From positions 62,001-126,000 of the forward strand of contig CBDCAI010000008.1 in assembly GCA_965213845.1 (NCBI GenBank): 64,000 bases of DNA, in the 5' to 3' direction. The notes beneath the pieces are model-generated. The model saw nothing but the letters and a program-made list of their open reading frames with translations, was not told the origin of the DNA and searched no databases. Shown piece after piece: positions 1 to 9,662 of this stretch. This stretch comes from JBBROS01 sp965213845. Lineage in GTDB: Bacteria; Pseudomonadota; Alphaproteobacteria; Acetobacterales; Acetobacteraceae. The number at the start of each line of letters is the position of its first letter. Within the stretch, counting starts at the first letter, position 1. The position numbers and the translations under genes are program-made.

Positions 1-806
1 TCTCGTTCGGGCATGCGGCGTTCTATGGCGTGGGGGCATACACGTCGGCTCTGGTGACGACGAAGTTGGGGCTGGGGTTCATCGTCGCGGTGCCGCTGGC
101 CGGGGTGGTTGCGGCGCTGGCCGGGCTGGTGGTTGCGCCGATCCTGCGGCTGAGCGGGCATTTCCTGGCGATGGCGACGTTGGCGATGGGGGAGATTGTG
201 TTCCTGCTGATCGTGAACCTGAAATGGCTGACGAACGGCGCGTACGGGATCTACTCCATCCCGGCGCCCGGGCTGCTGGGGTACGAGATCGAGAGCGAGC
301 AGGCTTATTTCGTGCTGATCTCGGGCGCGCTGCTGCTGGTGTATGCGGCGCTGTGGCGGCTGGTGCATTCGCGGTTCGGGCGGTCGTTGGTCGCAATCCG
401 GGAGAACGAGCTGGCGGCGATCGCGTGCGGGGTGCCGACGGGGCGGCAGAAGGTGAAGGCGTTCATGATCGGCAGCGCGTGCGCGGGTGTCGCGGGCAGC
501 CTGTATGCGCACTACCTGGCGTACATCAACCCGGACAGCTTCACATTCGGCACGTCCGTCCAGTTCTTGACGATGGTGGTGATCGGCGGGCTGGGGTCTT
601 TGCCGGGGGGCATCGTGGGGGCGCTGGTGGTGACGTTGCTGCCGGAGTACCTGCGGGGTTTGGCCGAGTACCGGCTGCTGGTGTATGGCGCGCTGATCGT
701 GTCGTTCATGATGTACCTGCCGGGGGGCGTGGTGGAAATCGCGGGGCTGGTGGCGGGGCGGTTCCGGGTGGCGGGGGCAGCGGGCCTGGTGCCGCGCGGC
801 CGATGA
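1..806 (+). CDS. livM: LivM-type branched-chain amino acid ABC permease (5' partial)
   Basis: The frame is open from base 3, so the start lies upstream of the window; 267 residues are visible. The first residues, SFGHAAFYGVGAY, are the typical LivM/LivH permease motif, followed by about six hydrophobic segments and the ATPase-contact loop near FGRSLVAIRENELAA. It is an inner-membrane subunit importing branched-chain amino acids or related hydrophobic or amide substrates. Its stop overlaps the start of the LivG gene (ATGA at 803-806), so they are cotranscribed. The binding protein and LivH partner must lie upstream. The family is clear; the substrate is unknown. Confidence 0.9.
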   Translation, partial: SFGHAAFYGVGAYTSALVTTKLGLGFIVAVPLAGVVAALAGLVVAPILRLSGHFLAMATLAMGEIVFLLIVNLKWLTNGAYGIYSIPAPGLLGYEIESEQAYFVLISGALLLVYAALWRLVHSRFGRSLVAIRENELAAIACGVPTGRQKVKAFMIGSACAGVAGSLYAHYLAYINPDSFTFGTSVQFLTMVVIGGLGSLPGGIVGALVVTLLPEYLRGLAEYRLLVYGALIVSFMMYLPGGVVEIAGLVAGRFRVAGAAGLVPRGR

Positions 807-1635
807 GCGAGCCGGACGGTGCCGTGCCGGAGGGTGCCGTGCTGGAAGTGGGGGGACTGAAGAAGCGGTTCGGCGGGCTGCAGGCGCTTTCGGGGGTGTC
901 GCTGGCGCTGGAGCCCGGGGTGGTGAATGGGCTGATCGGGCCGAACGGGTCGGGGAAGTCGACGTTCTTCAACGTGGTGACGGGGGTGATGCCGGCCGAT
1001 GCGGGGACGGTGATGCTGGGGGGTGTGGCGCTGCACGGGCTCTCGGCGGAGCGGCGGCAGCATGCGGGGCTGGCGCGGACGTTCCAGGAGAACCAGCTGT
1101 TCTACGACATGTCGGTGCTGGACAACGTTCTGGTGGGGGCACACCGGACGGGGCGTGCCGGGGTGGCGGGGGCGCTGTTCCGGCCGGCGGGGGTTCGGGC
1201 GGAGGAGCGGCGGCTGCGGGATGCGGCGATGGAGTGCCTGGGGTTCATGGGGCTGGGCGGGCTTTGGGCGGCGCGGGCGCGGGACATCTCGTATGGGCAT
1301 CAGCGGCGGCTGGAGATCGCGCGGGCGCTGGCGTCGGGGCCGCTGGCGCTGATGTTGGACGAGCCGGCGGCGGGGATGAACGGGACGGAGACGGCGTCGC
1401 TGATGGCGCAGGTGGCGCGCATCGCCGAGCGGGGGGTGACGGTGCTTCTGGTGGAGCACAACATGCACATGGTGATGGGGCTGTGCCGGAGCATCACGGT
1501 GCTGCACCACGGCGAGGTGATCGCGCGGGGGCGCCCGGCGGAGATCCAGGGGGATCCGCGGGTGATCGAGGCCTATCTCGGGCGTGGCCCCTCGCCTGCC
1601 CCGGACCCTGGCGTGACCCCAACGGGGCGTGGCTG

Positions 1636-1636
<1 letters not shown>
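803..1636 (+). CDS. livG: LivG-type ABC transporter ATPase
   Basis: This 277-residue nucleotide-binding subunit carries a Walker A GPNGSGKS (about 46-53), a Walker B ending in LMLDEP and a late switch His in LLVEHNMHMV. The signature reads SYGHQRR where the family usually has SYGQQRR, a mild deviation. The ATG at 803 overlaps the LivM stop by four bases, and the stop overlaps the LivF ATG at 1636. It drives import together with LivF on the cytoplasmic face of the LivHM permease. The LivG rather than LivF assignment follows from gene order and the C-terminal extension after the H-loop. Confidence 0.92.
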
Positions 1637-2340
<704 letters not shown>

Positions 2341-2343
2341 CCG

Positions 2344-3378
2344 TCAGGGGCTGGCGTCGGGGGCCAGGGCGCGGAGCATGGCCCAGTCTTCGGGTGGGAG
2401 GGTGATGCCTTCGAGGCGGGTGCGGGCGCGGCGGGCAAGGCGTTTTTCGCCGGGGAGGCGAGCGGTTCCATTGCCGACGATCCGGGCCAGGAGGGTCTCG
2501 ACGCGGGCGGGGAATGCGGTTGGGGCGTCGGGGGTGATGCGGGCCGGATCGATGGCGAGGAGGAACTGGCCGCCGGCGGAGGTGGCGGCGCCGGGGACGG
2601 TGTGGGAGGTGTCTTCGAAGCCGAACGCGCCGCCGGTGAGGGCGGCGGCTAGCAGCTCGACCATCAGGGCGATGGAGGCGCCCTTGTGGCCGCCGAAGGC
2701 GCATTGCGCGCCGCCTTGCAGGATCCGGGCGGGCTCGGTGGTGGGTTTGCCGTCGCGGTCGACGCCGACGCCTGGGGGGACGGCGCGGCCGGCACGGAGT
2801 GCGAGCTGGACGTCGCCGCGGGCCATGGCGCTGGAAGCCTGGTCCCAGACCAAAGGCGGGCGGTTCTGGCGGGGGCAGGCGAAGGCCATGGGGTTGGTGC
2901 CGAAGACGACGGTGTGGCCGCCTTCGGGGATGACGAAGGCGCGGGAGTTGACGACGGCGATGGCGATCAAGCCGGCTTCGGCGAGAGGTTCGACGTCGGG
3001 CCAGAGGGCGGCGAAGTGGTGGGAGTGTCGGATGGCGAGGGTGGCGACGCCCTGGGTGCGGGCCGTGTCGATGAGGGGTTGGAGGCCGGCGAGCAGGGCG
3101 ATGCGGGCGAAGCCGTTGGCGGCGTCGATGGCGAGGGTGCCGGGGGCGGTGGTTTGCAACCTGGGGACGGCGTGGCCGTCGACCCAGCCGGCGCGGAGGG
3201 AGGAGACGTAGCCGGGCATGCGGAAGACGCCGTGGCTGCGGGCGCCGTCGCGTTCGGCGGCTGCGACGACGGCGGCGATGGCCTGGGCGGCGACGGGGCC
3301 GGCGCCGTTATGGGCGAGGATGCGGGTGGCCCAGGCTTCGAGTTCGGATGTCTGGAGGGGTGGGTTTTCGTCTGGCAT
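2344..3378 (-). CDS. Ldh_2-family NAD(P)-dependent malate/lactate/imine dehydrogenase
   Basis: This 344-residue protein matches the Ldh_2 fold (malate, L-sulfolactate, ureidoglycolate and delta-1-piperideine-2-carboxylate reductases). The N-terminal ERDGARSHGVFRMPGY carries the family Ser-His-Gly motif, followed by the RHSHHFAA histidines and the FGTNPMAFACP nucleotide loop. The reaction is reversible NAD(P)-linked oxidation of a 2-hydroxy acid or reduction of a cyclic imine; the exact substrate cannot be read. The ATG at 3378 has a weak AAGGA about ten bases upstream. It lies downstream of the PhyH gene with a 232-bp gap, so it may have its own promoter. A second Ldh_2 gene is at 15475-16548. 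Confidence 0.85.
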   Translation of the reverse strand: MPDENPPLQTSELEAWATRILAHNGAGPVAAQAIAAVVAAAERDGARSHGVFRMPGYVSSLRAGWVDGHAVPRLQTTAPGTLAIDAANGFARIALLAGLQPLIDTARTQGVATLAIRHSHHFAALWPDVEPLAEAGLIAIAVVNSRAFVIPEGGHTVVFGTNPMAFACPRQNRPPLVWDQASSAMARGDVQLALRAGRAVPPGVGVDRDGKPTTEPARILQGGAQCAFGGHKGASIALMVELLAAALTGGAFGFEDTSHTVPGAATSAGGQFLLAIDPARITPDAPTAFPARVETLLARIVGNGTARLPGEKRLARRARTRLEGITLPPEDWAMLRALAPDASP

Positions 3379-3541
3379 CGGCGGGACGTCCTTGTGGTTG
3401 GGCCCCTGCCCTTCTTCGCGGGTTTGTGGCTTCGGGGTGGACTACGAGGACATGTGAACGCGTTCGTTTCGCTTCTCCGCGTGCGCGTGTCGTCGACGGT
3501 GGATGACGTGTTGACCGCCAGCGGTCTGGGCCGGCTCTCGA

Positions 3542-3582
3542 CGGCATGGCGTGGATGGCCGGGACGAAGCCCGGCCATGACG
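3542..3582. repeat. dispersed palindromic repeat, copy 1
   Basis: A 9-bp perfect inverted repeat (3555-3563 with 3570-3578, 6-nt loop) sits inside a sequence of the form GCGTGGA-N-CCGGG-N6-CCCGG-N-ATGAC. The same layout recurs at 17151, 40793 and 56713, always between genes. Here it lies 29 bp past the stop of the PhyH gene, where the hairpin could act as a terminator or RNA stabiliser for that gene. Confidence 0.7.
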
Positions 3583-3610
3583 GTCTTTCGAGGCGGCGGC
3601 GATGGGTGGG

Positions 3611-4696
3611 CTAGTTCGGGTTTTGGGTGGGGGGGGTTTGAGGCGAGCGGTTGCCGACCCAATGCCAGTCGCGGCGGACTTTTCGGGCGTCCTTGGCGCG
3701 GTCGGCAATGGCGAAGTAGAGGCGCATGGCGTGGCCTTTGATGGCCTGGGGGAGGGCGATGTCTCCGGCAGCCCAGGGGAGGAAGGGGTTGCTGCGGCTG
3801 TAGGCCCAGATGGAAACTCGGGTGGAGGGTCGTTCGGTGGTGCTGCGGCGATGGATGCCGCTGGTGTCGGCGATGACGAGGGTGTTGGCGACGACGGGCA
3901 CCTTGCGGGGCGGGCCATAGCCGAGCTGGAGGATCTCGGCCTCGGAGATCCGGAGGGAGCCTTCGGCGGTGAGGCGGTCGCCGGCCTGGCCGGCGGTGAT
4001 GGACATGCGGCGTTCCCAGGCGAGGCGGCGGGCGTTGGCGACGTGGGAGCCGGGGACGTAGGCGAAGGGTGCGGCGTCTTCGGCGACGTCGTGGAGGAAG
4101 AACCAGGATTTGAGGGTGGGGTGGAAGGTGTCGGAGTGGAAGAAGGACTGGACGTCGGGTTCGGCCTGGGGGGCGAACTGGCTGAAGACGGTCTGGACGT
4201 AGAGATGGGGGCGGCGGCGGAAGGAGCCGACATAGGCGAGCAGGCCGCGGTATGCGGGACCTTCGAGGACGGCGCGGACGGTGGGGAGGCGGAGGAGCGC
4301 CGGGCCGTCGAGGGGGATGAGGCGGGTGAGGGTGTCGCCGATGAGCGCCTCGCGGGCGGGCATGTCGAGGTTCATGATCTCGTCGTGGAAGGCCTTGAAG
4401 GTGGCCGGGTCGAGGAAGTTGGGCTTGATGATGAAGCCGTCGCGGTCGAAGGCGGCGCGGTCCTCGGGGGAAAGGAGGCTGGCGAGGCTGGCGCGGCGGC
4501 GGGCGCCCATGCGGGCGGCGAGGTTGCGGCGGGCGATGTGGAGGCCGCGGCGGTTGAGCTCGGGGTTGCCGAGGACGGGGTTGTCGCGGAAGGACTTGGC
4601 GGAGGAGAGGATGGCGAGGAGGTGCAGCGGGAGGGCCAGCACCTCACGCCAGGTGCGCGGCTTGCGGGCGGCGGGGGCGGTTCGGGCTTCGGACAT
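3611..4696 (-). CDS. PhyH-family Fe(II)/2-oxoglutarate dioxygenase
   Basis: This 361-residue protein is a phytanoyl-CoA dioxygenase (PhyH) family member. The iron ligands are visible as HSD (His187, Asp189) and a distal His282 in SGIHRRS, with Arg293 placed to bind 2-oxoglutarate. It would hydroxylate an unactivated C-H bond; the substrate is unknown. The N-terminal 60 residues are basic and partly hydrophobic (LALPLHLLAIL), more an amphipathic lead than a signal peptide. The ATG at 4696 lacks a clear ribosome-binding site. It follows the polyamine-like transporter genes by 56 bp on the same strand, so it may act on what that system imports, which is inference. Confidence 0.85.
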   Translation of the reverse strand: MSEARTAPAARKPRTWREVLALPLHLLAILSSAKSFRDNPVLGNPELNRRGLHIARRNLAARMGARRRASLASLLSPEDRAAFDRDGFIIKPNFLDPATFKAFHDEIMNLDMPAREALIGDTLTRLIPLDGPALLRLPTVRAVLEGPAYRGLLAYVGSFRRRPHLYVQTVFSQFAPQAEPDVQSFFHSDTFHPTLKSWFFLHDVAEDAAPFAYVPGSHVANARRLAWERRMSITAGQAGDRLTAEGSLRISEAEILQLGYGPPRKVPVVANTLVIADTSGIHRRSTTERPSTRVSIWAYSRSNPFLPWAAGDIALPQAIKGHAMRLYFAIADRAKDARKVRRDWHWVGNRSPQTPPTQNPN

Positions 4697-4752
4697 GGAG
4701 GTCTTTTAGCGCGGCTTGGGGGGTGGGGGCAAAACATTCGCTTGGTGGAGGG

Positions 4753-5565
4753 TCAACTGTGGCGGCCGCCATCGAGGAAGAGCTCGATTCCGACGAGGCG
4801 GTCGACGGCGGCGAAGAGGAACATGGTGAGCAGGACGAGGCCGCTGGAGACGGCGGCGACGGCGGGGGTGCCGCTTTCCTGGATCTCTGTGAAGACGAGA
4901 ACCGGGAGGGTGGTGGCGTTGGGGCCGGCGAGGAACATGGAGACGCTGACCTCGTCGAGGGAGATCATGAAGCTGAAGAGGAACCCGGCGGCGATGCCGG
5001 GGCGGAGGAGCGGGAGGATGATGCGGCGGAGGGCGTAGAGGGGGCGTGCGCCGAGGCTCATGGCGGCTTCCTGCATGGCGGGGTCCATGCGGCGGTAGGC
5101 GGTGAGGACGGGGCGGTAGGCGAAGGGGAGGCAGAGCAGGACATGGGCGGCGGCGAGGCCTGGGTAGGTGCCGATCCAGCCGATGGCGGCGAGTGCGCCG
5201 AGGAGGGCGATGCCGATGGCGGCGTGGGGGAACAGGAGGGGGGACTGGACGAGCGCGTCGAATGCGGCGAGGGCGGGGGTGCGGAGGCGGTGTCGGGCGT
5301 GGGCGGCCGACACGGCGATGGTGGTGGTGACGAGGGCGACGACGGTGGCGAGGAGGAGGCTGACGCCGATGCCGTGCATCCATTTGGCGCTGCCGAGGAC
5401 CGCCTCGTACCAGCGCCAGGAGAGGGCGCGCGGGGGGAACTGCAGGACGCCGCTGGCGGAGAAGGAGGAGGCGACGACGACGAGGATGGGGAGGGGCAGG
5501 AAGAGGAAGCCGGCCGTGACCCAGATGCGGGCGAGCGTGCGGGTCAGGAGGCGGGACGGGGTCAT
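4753..5565 (-). CDS. PotC-like ABC transporter permease
   Basis: This 270-residue inner-membrane protein has about six transmembrane segments and the permease EAA loop (EAAMSLGARPLYALRRIILPLLRPG). It resembles PotC/YdcV permeases of spermidine/putrescine-type importers. Its ATG at 5565 overlaps the preceding permease stop by four bases (ATGA). The partner permease and binding protein lie immediately upstream. No ATPase gene accompanies the three subunits, so a shared ATPase encoded elsewhere is needed. Confidence 0.9.
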   Translation of the reverse strand: MTPSRLLTRTLARIWVTAGFLFLPLPILVVVASSFSASGVLQFPPRALSWRWYEAVLGSAKWMHGIGVSLLLATVVALVTTTIAVSAAHARHRLRTPALAAFDALVQSPLLFPHAAIGIALLGALAAIGWIGTYPGLAAAHVLLCLPFAYRPVLTAYRRMDPAMQEAAMSLGARPLYALRRIILPLLRPGIAAGFLFSFMISLDEVSVSMFLAGPNATTLPVLVFTEIQESGTPAVAAVSSGLVLLTMFLFAAVDRLVGIELFLDGGRHS

Positions 5566-6398
5566 GCCCCTGCGCCGTCGGGCGGGCGGAGGCGGCGTTC
5601 GAGCCAGCCGAGGGGGAGCAGGAGGGCGGCCGCGAGGGCCATGAGGACGAAGGCCAGGGCGGCGGCGCGGGGATAGTTGTACAGCTGGGAGACGTCCTGG
5701 TAGACCTGCATCGCCAGCATGGGGTCGCGGGGGCCGCCGAGGAGCAGGGGTGTGACGACGGCGCCGGTGGAGAGGAGGAAGACGACGGATGCGCCGGCGG
5801 CGAGGCCGGGTGCGGTAAGGGGGAGGAGGACGCGGCGGAAGGTGCCGAAGGGTCCTGCGCCGAGACTCATGGCGGCCTCCTCGAGCGCGCGGTCGAGGGT
5901 GACCATGACGGCGAGCAGGGACAGGATCATGAACGGGCAGAAGACGTGGACGAGGCCGACGGTGACGCCGACCTGGTTGAACAGCATGCGGACGGGGGCG
6001 TCGGTGATGCCGAGCGCCTGGAGCAGGCTGTTGAGGGTGCCGCGGTTGCCGAGGAGCACGACCCAGCCGTAGGTGCGAACGACGACGCTGACCATCCAGG
6101 GCAGGAGGACGAGGACGAGGAGCTTGCTGCGCCAGCGGCGGGCGCGGGCGATGCACCAGGCCATGGGGTAGCCGATGACAACGCAGAGGATGGTGACGGT
6201 TGCGGCGATGCGGAGGGTGCGGATGAGGGTCGCGATGTAGTCGGGGCGCTGGAGGAGCGCCTGGTAGACGGCGAAGGGGCCGCCGGGTGCGCCGGGGGTG
6301 AGGGAGCGCCAGGCGAGCAGGACGAGGCAGGCGAGGAAGGCGAGGATGACGGCGGAGGCGGGCAGCAGGAGGAGGGCGAGGCCGCGCTTGGGGGGCAT
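5562..6398 (-). CDS. PotB-like ABC transporter permease
   Basis: This 278-residue permease has a first transmembrane helix close to the N-terminus, about five more, and an EAA loop (EEAAMSLGAGPFGTFRRVLLPLTAPG). It resembles PotB/YdcU permeases. ATG at 6398 was chosen because it starts five bases after the binding-protein stop and gives a family-typical N-terminus. It pairs with the 4753-5565 permease in the inner membrane. The substrate class (polyamine or similar cation or small organic ion) is known only from the family. Confidence 0.9.
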   Translation of the reverse strand: MPPKRGLALLLLPASAVILAFLACLVLLAWRSLTPGAPGGPFAVYQALLQRPDYIATLIRTLRIAATVTILCVVIGYPMAWCIARARRWRSKLLVLVLLPWMVSVVVRTYGWVVLLGNRGTLNSLLQALGITDAPVRMLFNQVGVTVGLVHVFCPFMILSLLAVMVTLDRALEEAAMSLGAGPFGTFRRVLLPLTAPGLAAGASVVFLLSTGAVVTPLLLGGPRDPMLAMQVYQDVSQLYNYPRAAALAFVLMALAAALLLPLGWLERRLRPPDGAGA

Positions 6399-6403
6399 CG
6401 GGG

Positions 6404-7477
6404 TCAGCGGGCCGCGGCGGTGAGCTGCTCCACGAGGTCTGCCCGGCGTTGCTGGTCGGCGGCGATGACGAACCAGTCGGGCTGGATGAGGCGGGATTTC
6501 AGCTGGTCGAGCGACATGCCGAGGCGTTTGACCTGGTCGGGGGACAGGGTGGCGCTGGCGTTGAGGGGGAAGTAGCCGGCGAGGTCGGTGACGGCGGCCT
6601 GGGGCTCGGGCTCGGCGACGTAGGCGAGGAACTGGCGGGCGGCGTCCTGCTCGAAGGCGCCCTTGGGGACCATGGCGATGTAGGGGAGGATGAGGGCGCC
6701 TTCGGTCGGGATGACCATGTCGACGCCCTGGGTGCCGTCGCGCTTCATGCCCCAGATGCGGGTGGAGTAGTAGGGCGCGGCGGCGATCTCGCCGCGGGTG
6801 AGCAGCTGGTTCATCTGGGCCATGGAGCTGTAGACGGTGGCGGCGTTGGCGGCGATGCGTTTGAACAGGGGGAGGCCGGGCTCGATGTTGCGCTCGTCGC
6901 CGCCCTCGGCGTAGGCGCAGACGGTGAGGTCGTAGATGGAGGCGTAGACGGGTCGGGTGACGCTGAGCTGGCCTTTCCAGCGGGGGTCGGCGAGGTCTTT
7001 CCAGGACTGCATCTGGGCGGGCTTGACCTGGTCGGTGGCGATGGCGATGCCGTAATAGGCGAAGTAGACGGGCATTCCGAGCAGGCGGCCGTCGGGGGCG
7101 GTGAGTCGGTAGCGCGGGGGGATCTCGGCGATGCGGGGAAAGGCGGCGGGGTCGAAGGTCTCGATGAGGCCGGCGCGGTGGAGGTTGACGGCGTCGACGT
7201 AGGTTCCGACGAAGGCGTTGTATTGGGGGGCGCCGGCCTGGGCGCGGACCTGGGCGGTGGGGTCCGGGACCTCGTTGATGGTGACGGGGATGCGGGTCCG
7301 GGCGGTGAAGCCCTTGGCGAAGCCTTCGCGCCAGGTGTCGCCGACGCCGCCGCCCCAGGTGGCCATGAGGATGCGGGGGGTGGTCTGGGCTTTGGCGGCG
7401 GGGGGCAAGGCGGCGGCGGCGAGTGCGGCGGCGGCGAGGTGCCGGCGGGTAAGGTTCGTCGTCGTCGGATCGGCCAT
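6404..7477 (-). CDS. Extracellular solute-binding protein, spermidine/putrescine type
   Basis: This 357-residue protein begins with a signal peptide containing a twin-arginine stretch (TRRHLAAAALAAAALPPAAKA), so Tat or Sec export to the periplasm is likely, with the mature protein starting near QTTPRI. The body matches SBP_bac_8/PotD-like binding proteins (LMATWGGGVGDTWREGFAKG, then the hinge motif GMPVYFAYYGIAIATD). It captures the ligand for the two permeases just downstream. It is the first gene of its operon and divergent from the hydantoinase genes, with 241 bp between them. The ligand cannot be deduced. Confidence 0.88.
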   Translation of the reverse strand: MADPTTTNLTRRHLAAAALAAAALPPAAKAQTTPRILMATWGGGVGDTWREGFAKGFTARTRIPVTINEVPDPTAQVRAQAGAPQYNAFVGTYVDAVNLHRAGLIETFDPAAFPRIAEIPPRYRLTAPDGRLLGMPVYFAYYGIAIATDQVKPAQMQSWKDLADPRWKGQLSVTRPVYASIYDLTVCAYAEGGDERNIEPGLPLFKRIAANAATVYSSMAQMNQLLTRGEIAAAPYYSTRIWGMKRDGTQGVDMVIPTEGALILPYIAMVPKGAFEQDAARQFLAYVAEPEPQAAVTDLAGYFPLNASATLSPDQVKRLGMSLDQLKSRLIQPDWFVIAADQQRRADLVEQLTAAAR

Positions 7478-7718
7478 GGTCCCTGCCCTTTCTTCGCCGT
7501 GGGTGATGGAAGCACTGCGTGGGCTGGGGGACAACGGTGAAAGACGTGGGGGCGCGGCCGGGTTTCCAAGGGGAACCACGACGACACGTCAGGCGCGACG
7601 GGTGGGGTGCTTGCGGGGGTCGGCGGGAGTGGGCTTGGGGAGGAGGGTCCGACGGTCGGGGGTTTTCGCGTTTCGTGGGGGTCTTGTGTGGCGGGGGGGC
7701 TTTGGCCACGATCGGGGA

Positions 7719-9662
7719 ATGCGCATCGGGATCGAGATCGGCGGGACGTTCACGGATCTGGTGGCGGAGGGCGCGGACGGGGTGTTGGTGGCGAAGGTGC
7801 CCAGCACGCCGCGGCGGCCGGATGACGGGGCGTTCGCGGCGCTGGCTTCGGCGGGGGTTGCGCCGCGGTCGATCAGCGCGTTGGTGCATGGGTCGACGGT
7901 CGCGACCAATGCGGTGCTGGAGCGCAAGGGGGGGCGGGTCGCGTTCCTGACGACGGAGGGGTTCGGGGACCTGCTGCTGTTGCGGCGGCAGGACCGGTTG
8001 CGGATCTTCGACCTGTATTACCGCAAGCCGGAGCCCTTGGTGGCGCGGGCGGACGTGCTGGAGGTGCCGGAGCGGACGCTGGCGGACGGGTCGGCGGAGC
8101 GGGCGTTGGACGTGGTGGCGTTCGGGCCGGTGCTGCTTGCTTTCCTGGCGCAAGGGCCGTTCGACGCGGTGGCGATCTGTCTGTTGAACAGTTTTGCCGG
8201 GCCGGCGCATGAGCGGGCGGTGGCGGCGCTGGTGCGGGCGGCGGTGCCGGGGCTGCCGGTGACGTGCAGCATCGATGTGACGCGGGAGTTCCGGGAGTTC
8301 GAGCGGGCGAGCACGACGGCGATGGCGGCGTATGTGCAGCCGGTGCTGGACGCGTATCTGGGACGGATCGAGCAGCGGCTGGCGGCAGAGGGGTTTGCCG
8401 GGCAGCTGGCGGTGATGCAGTCGAACGGCGGGAGCGCGCCGGTGGCCGAGATGCGGCGGAACGCGGCGACGGCATTGCTGTCGGGGCCGGCGGCGGGGGT
8501 CGCGGGGGCGGTGCGGCAGGCGGGGCTTTCGGGGGAGCGGGACCTGATCACGCTCGATATCGGGGGCACGAGTGCGGATGTGTGCCTGGTGGAGCAGGGG
8601 CGGCCGGGGCTGTGCCGGGCGAGCGAGGTGGACGGGCTGCCGGTGCAGATGCCGATGCTGGACATCACGACGGTGGGGGCGGGCGGCGGGTCGCTGGCCT
8701 GGGTGGATGAGGGCGGGTTGTTGCGGGTGGGGCCGCGGAGCGCCGGGGCGGATCCGGGGCCGGCGTGTTACGGGCGGGGCGGGCTGGCGCCGACGCTGAC
8801 GGATGCTCAGGTGCTGTGCGGGCGCATCCCGGCGGGGCGGCATCTGGCGGGGGGGCTGGTGATGGATGCTGCGGCGGCGCGGGCGGCCTTCGTGCCGCTG
8901 GCGGAGGCGTTGGGTCTGACGGTGGAGGACGCGGCGGAGAGCGTCGTGCGGATCGCGGTGGGGAACGTGGTGGCGGCGATCCGGCTGGTGTCGACGCGGC
9001 GGGGGCGGGATCCGCGGGATTACGTGTTGGTGCCGTATGGCGGGGCGGGTCCGTTGCATGCGGCGGCGGTGGCGGACGAGCTGGGGATCGGGCGGGTGCT
9101 GGTGCCGCCGAATGCCGGGGTGTTGTCGGCGTATGGGTTGCTGGCGGCGGACCATAGTCTTTATGCCGGGGCGACGCGGCGGATCCGGGTCGATGCGGCG
9201 GCGGCGGGCGTGGTGCGGGCCGGGATCGCGGCGCTGGAGGCGGAGCTGGAGGAGCGGTATCGGGCCATGGGGCTGGTGGGGGCGCGGCGGCTGGATGTTT
9301 CGCTGGAGATGCGGTTCGTCGGGCAGGCGTTCGAGATCGCGGTGGAGTTGCCGGCGGGGGCGTTGGCGGGGCCGGACGAGGCGGGGCTGGACGAGGCGGG
9401 GCTGCTGCGCGGGTTCAGCGATGCGCATCAGCGGATCTACCGGCAGCCGGCGGACACGGCGGCGCGGGCGGTGGAGGTGGTTTCGATCCGGGTGGGCCTG
9501 CATGTGCCGCAGCCGCATGTGCCGGGGCTGGGGCGGCATACGCATGCGCCGTGCGTGGGGCCGGCGGTGCTGGAGGGGGCGACGGCGACGGTGTGGGTGC
9601 CGGGGGGCTGGGCGGCCGCGCCGGATGCGGCGGGGAACCTGATCATGCGGAGGCAGGCTTGA
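7719..9662 (+). CDS. hyuA: Hydantoinase/oxoprolinase family protein, subunit A
   Basis: This 647-residue protein has the HyuA layout: an N-terminal ASKHA-type ATP-binding start (GIEIGGTFTDL, about 4-14), HGSTVATNAVLERKG, then a central DIGGTSADV and a C-terminal domain. Families with this fold include N-methylhydantoinase A, 5-oxoprolinase and acetone/acetophenone carboxylases, all using ATP to open a ring or activate a carbonyl. The ATG at 7719 directly precedes the conserved first strand. The partner subunit B follows with a TTGA overlap, and an M20 carbamoylase-type enzyme comes next. That trio fits ATP-dependent opening of a hydantoin-like ring followed by N-carbamoyl cleavage (inference). 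Confidence 0.9.
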   Translation: MRIGIEIGGTFTDLVAEGADGVLVAKVPSTPRRPDDGAFAALASAGVAPRSISALVHGSTVATNAVLERKGGRVAFLTTEGFGDLLLLRRQDRLRIFDLYYRKPEPLVARADVLEVPERTLADGSAERALDVVAFGPVLLAFLAQGPFDAVAICLLNSFAGPAHERAVAALVRAAVPGLPVTCSIDVTREFREFERASTTAMAAYVQPVLDAYLGRIEQRLAAEGFAGQLAVMQSNGGSAPVAEMRRNAATALLSGPAAGVAGAVRQAGLSGERDLITLDIGGTSADVCLVEQGRPGLCRASEVDGLPVQMPMLDITTVGAGGGSLAWVDEGGLLRVGPRSAGADPGPACYGRGGLAPTLTDAQVLCGRIPAGRHLAGGLVMDAAAARAAFVPLAEALGLTVEDAAESVVRIAVGNVVAAIRLVSTRRGRDPRDYVLVPYGGAGPLHAAAVADELGIGRVLVPPNAGVLSAYGLLAADHSLYAGATRRIRVDAAAAGVVRAGIAALEAELEERYRAMGLVGARRLDVSLEMRFVGQAFEIAVELPAGALAGPDEAGLDEAGLLRGFSDAHQRIYRQPADTAARAVEVVSIRVGLHVPQPHVPGLGRHTHAPCVGPAVLEGATATVWVPGGWAAAPDAAGNLIMRRQA

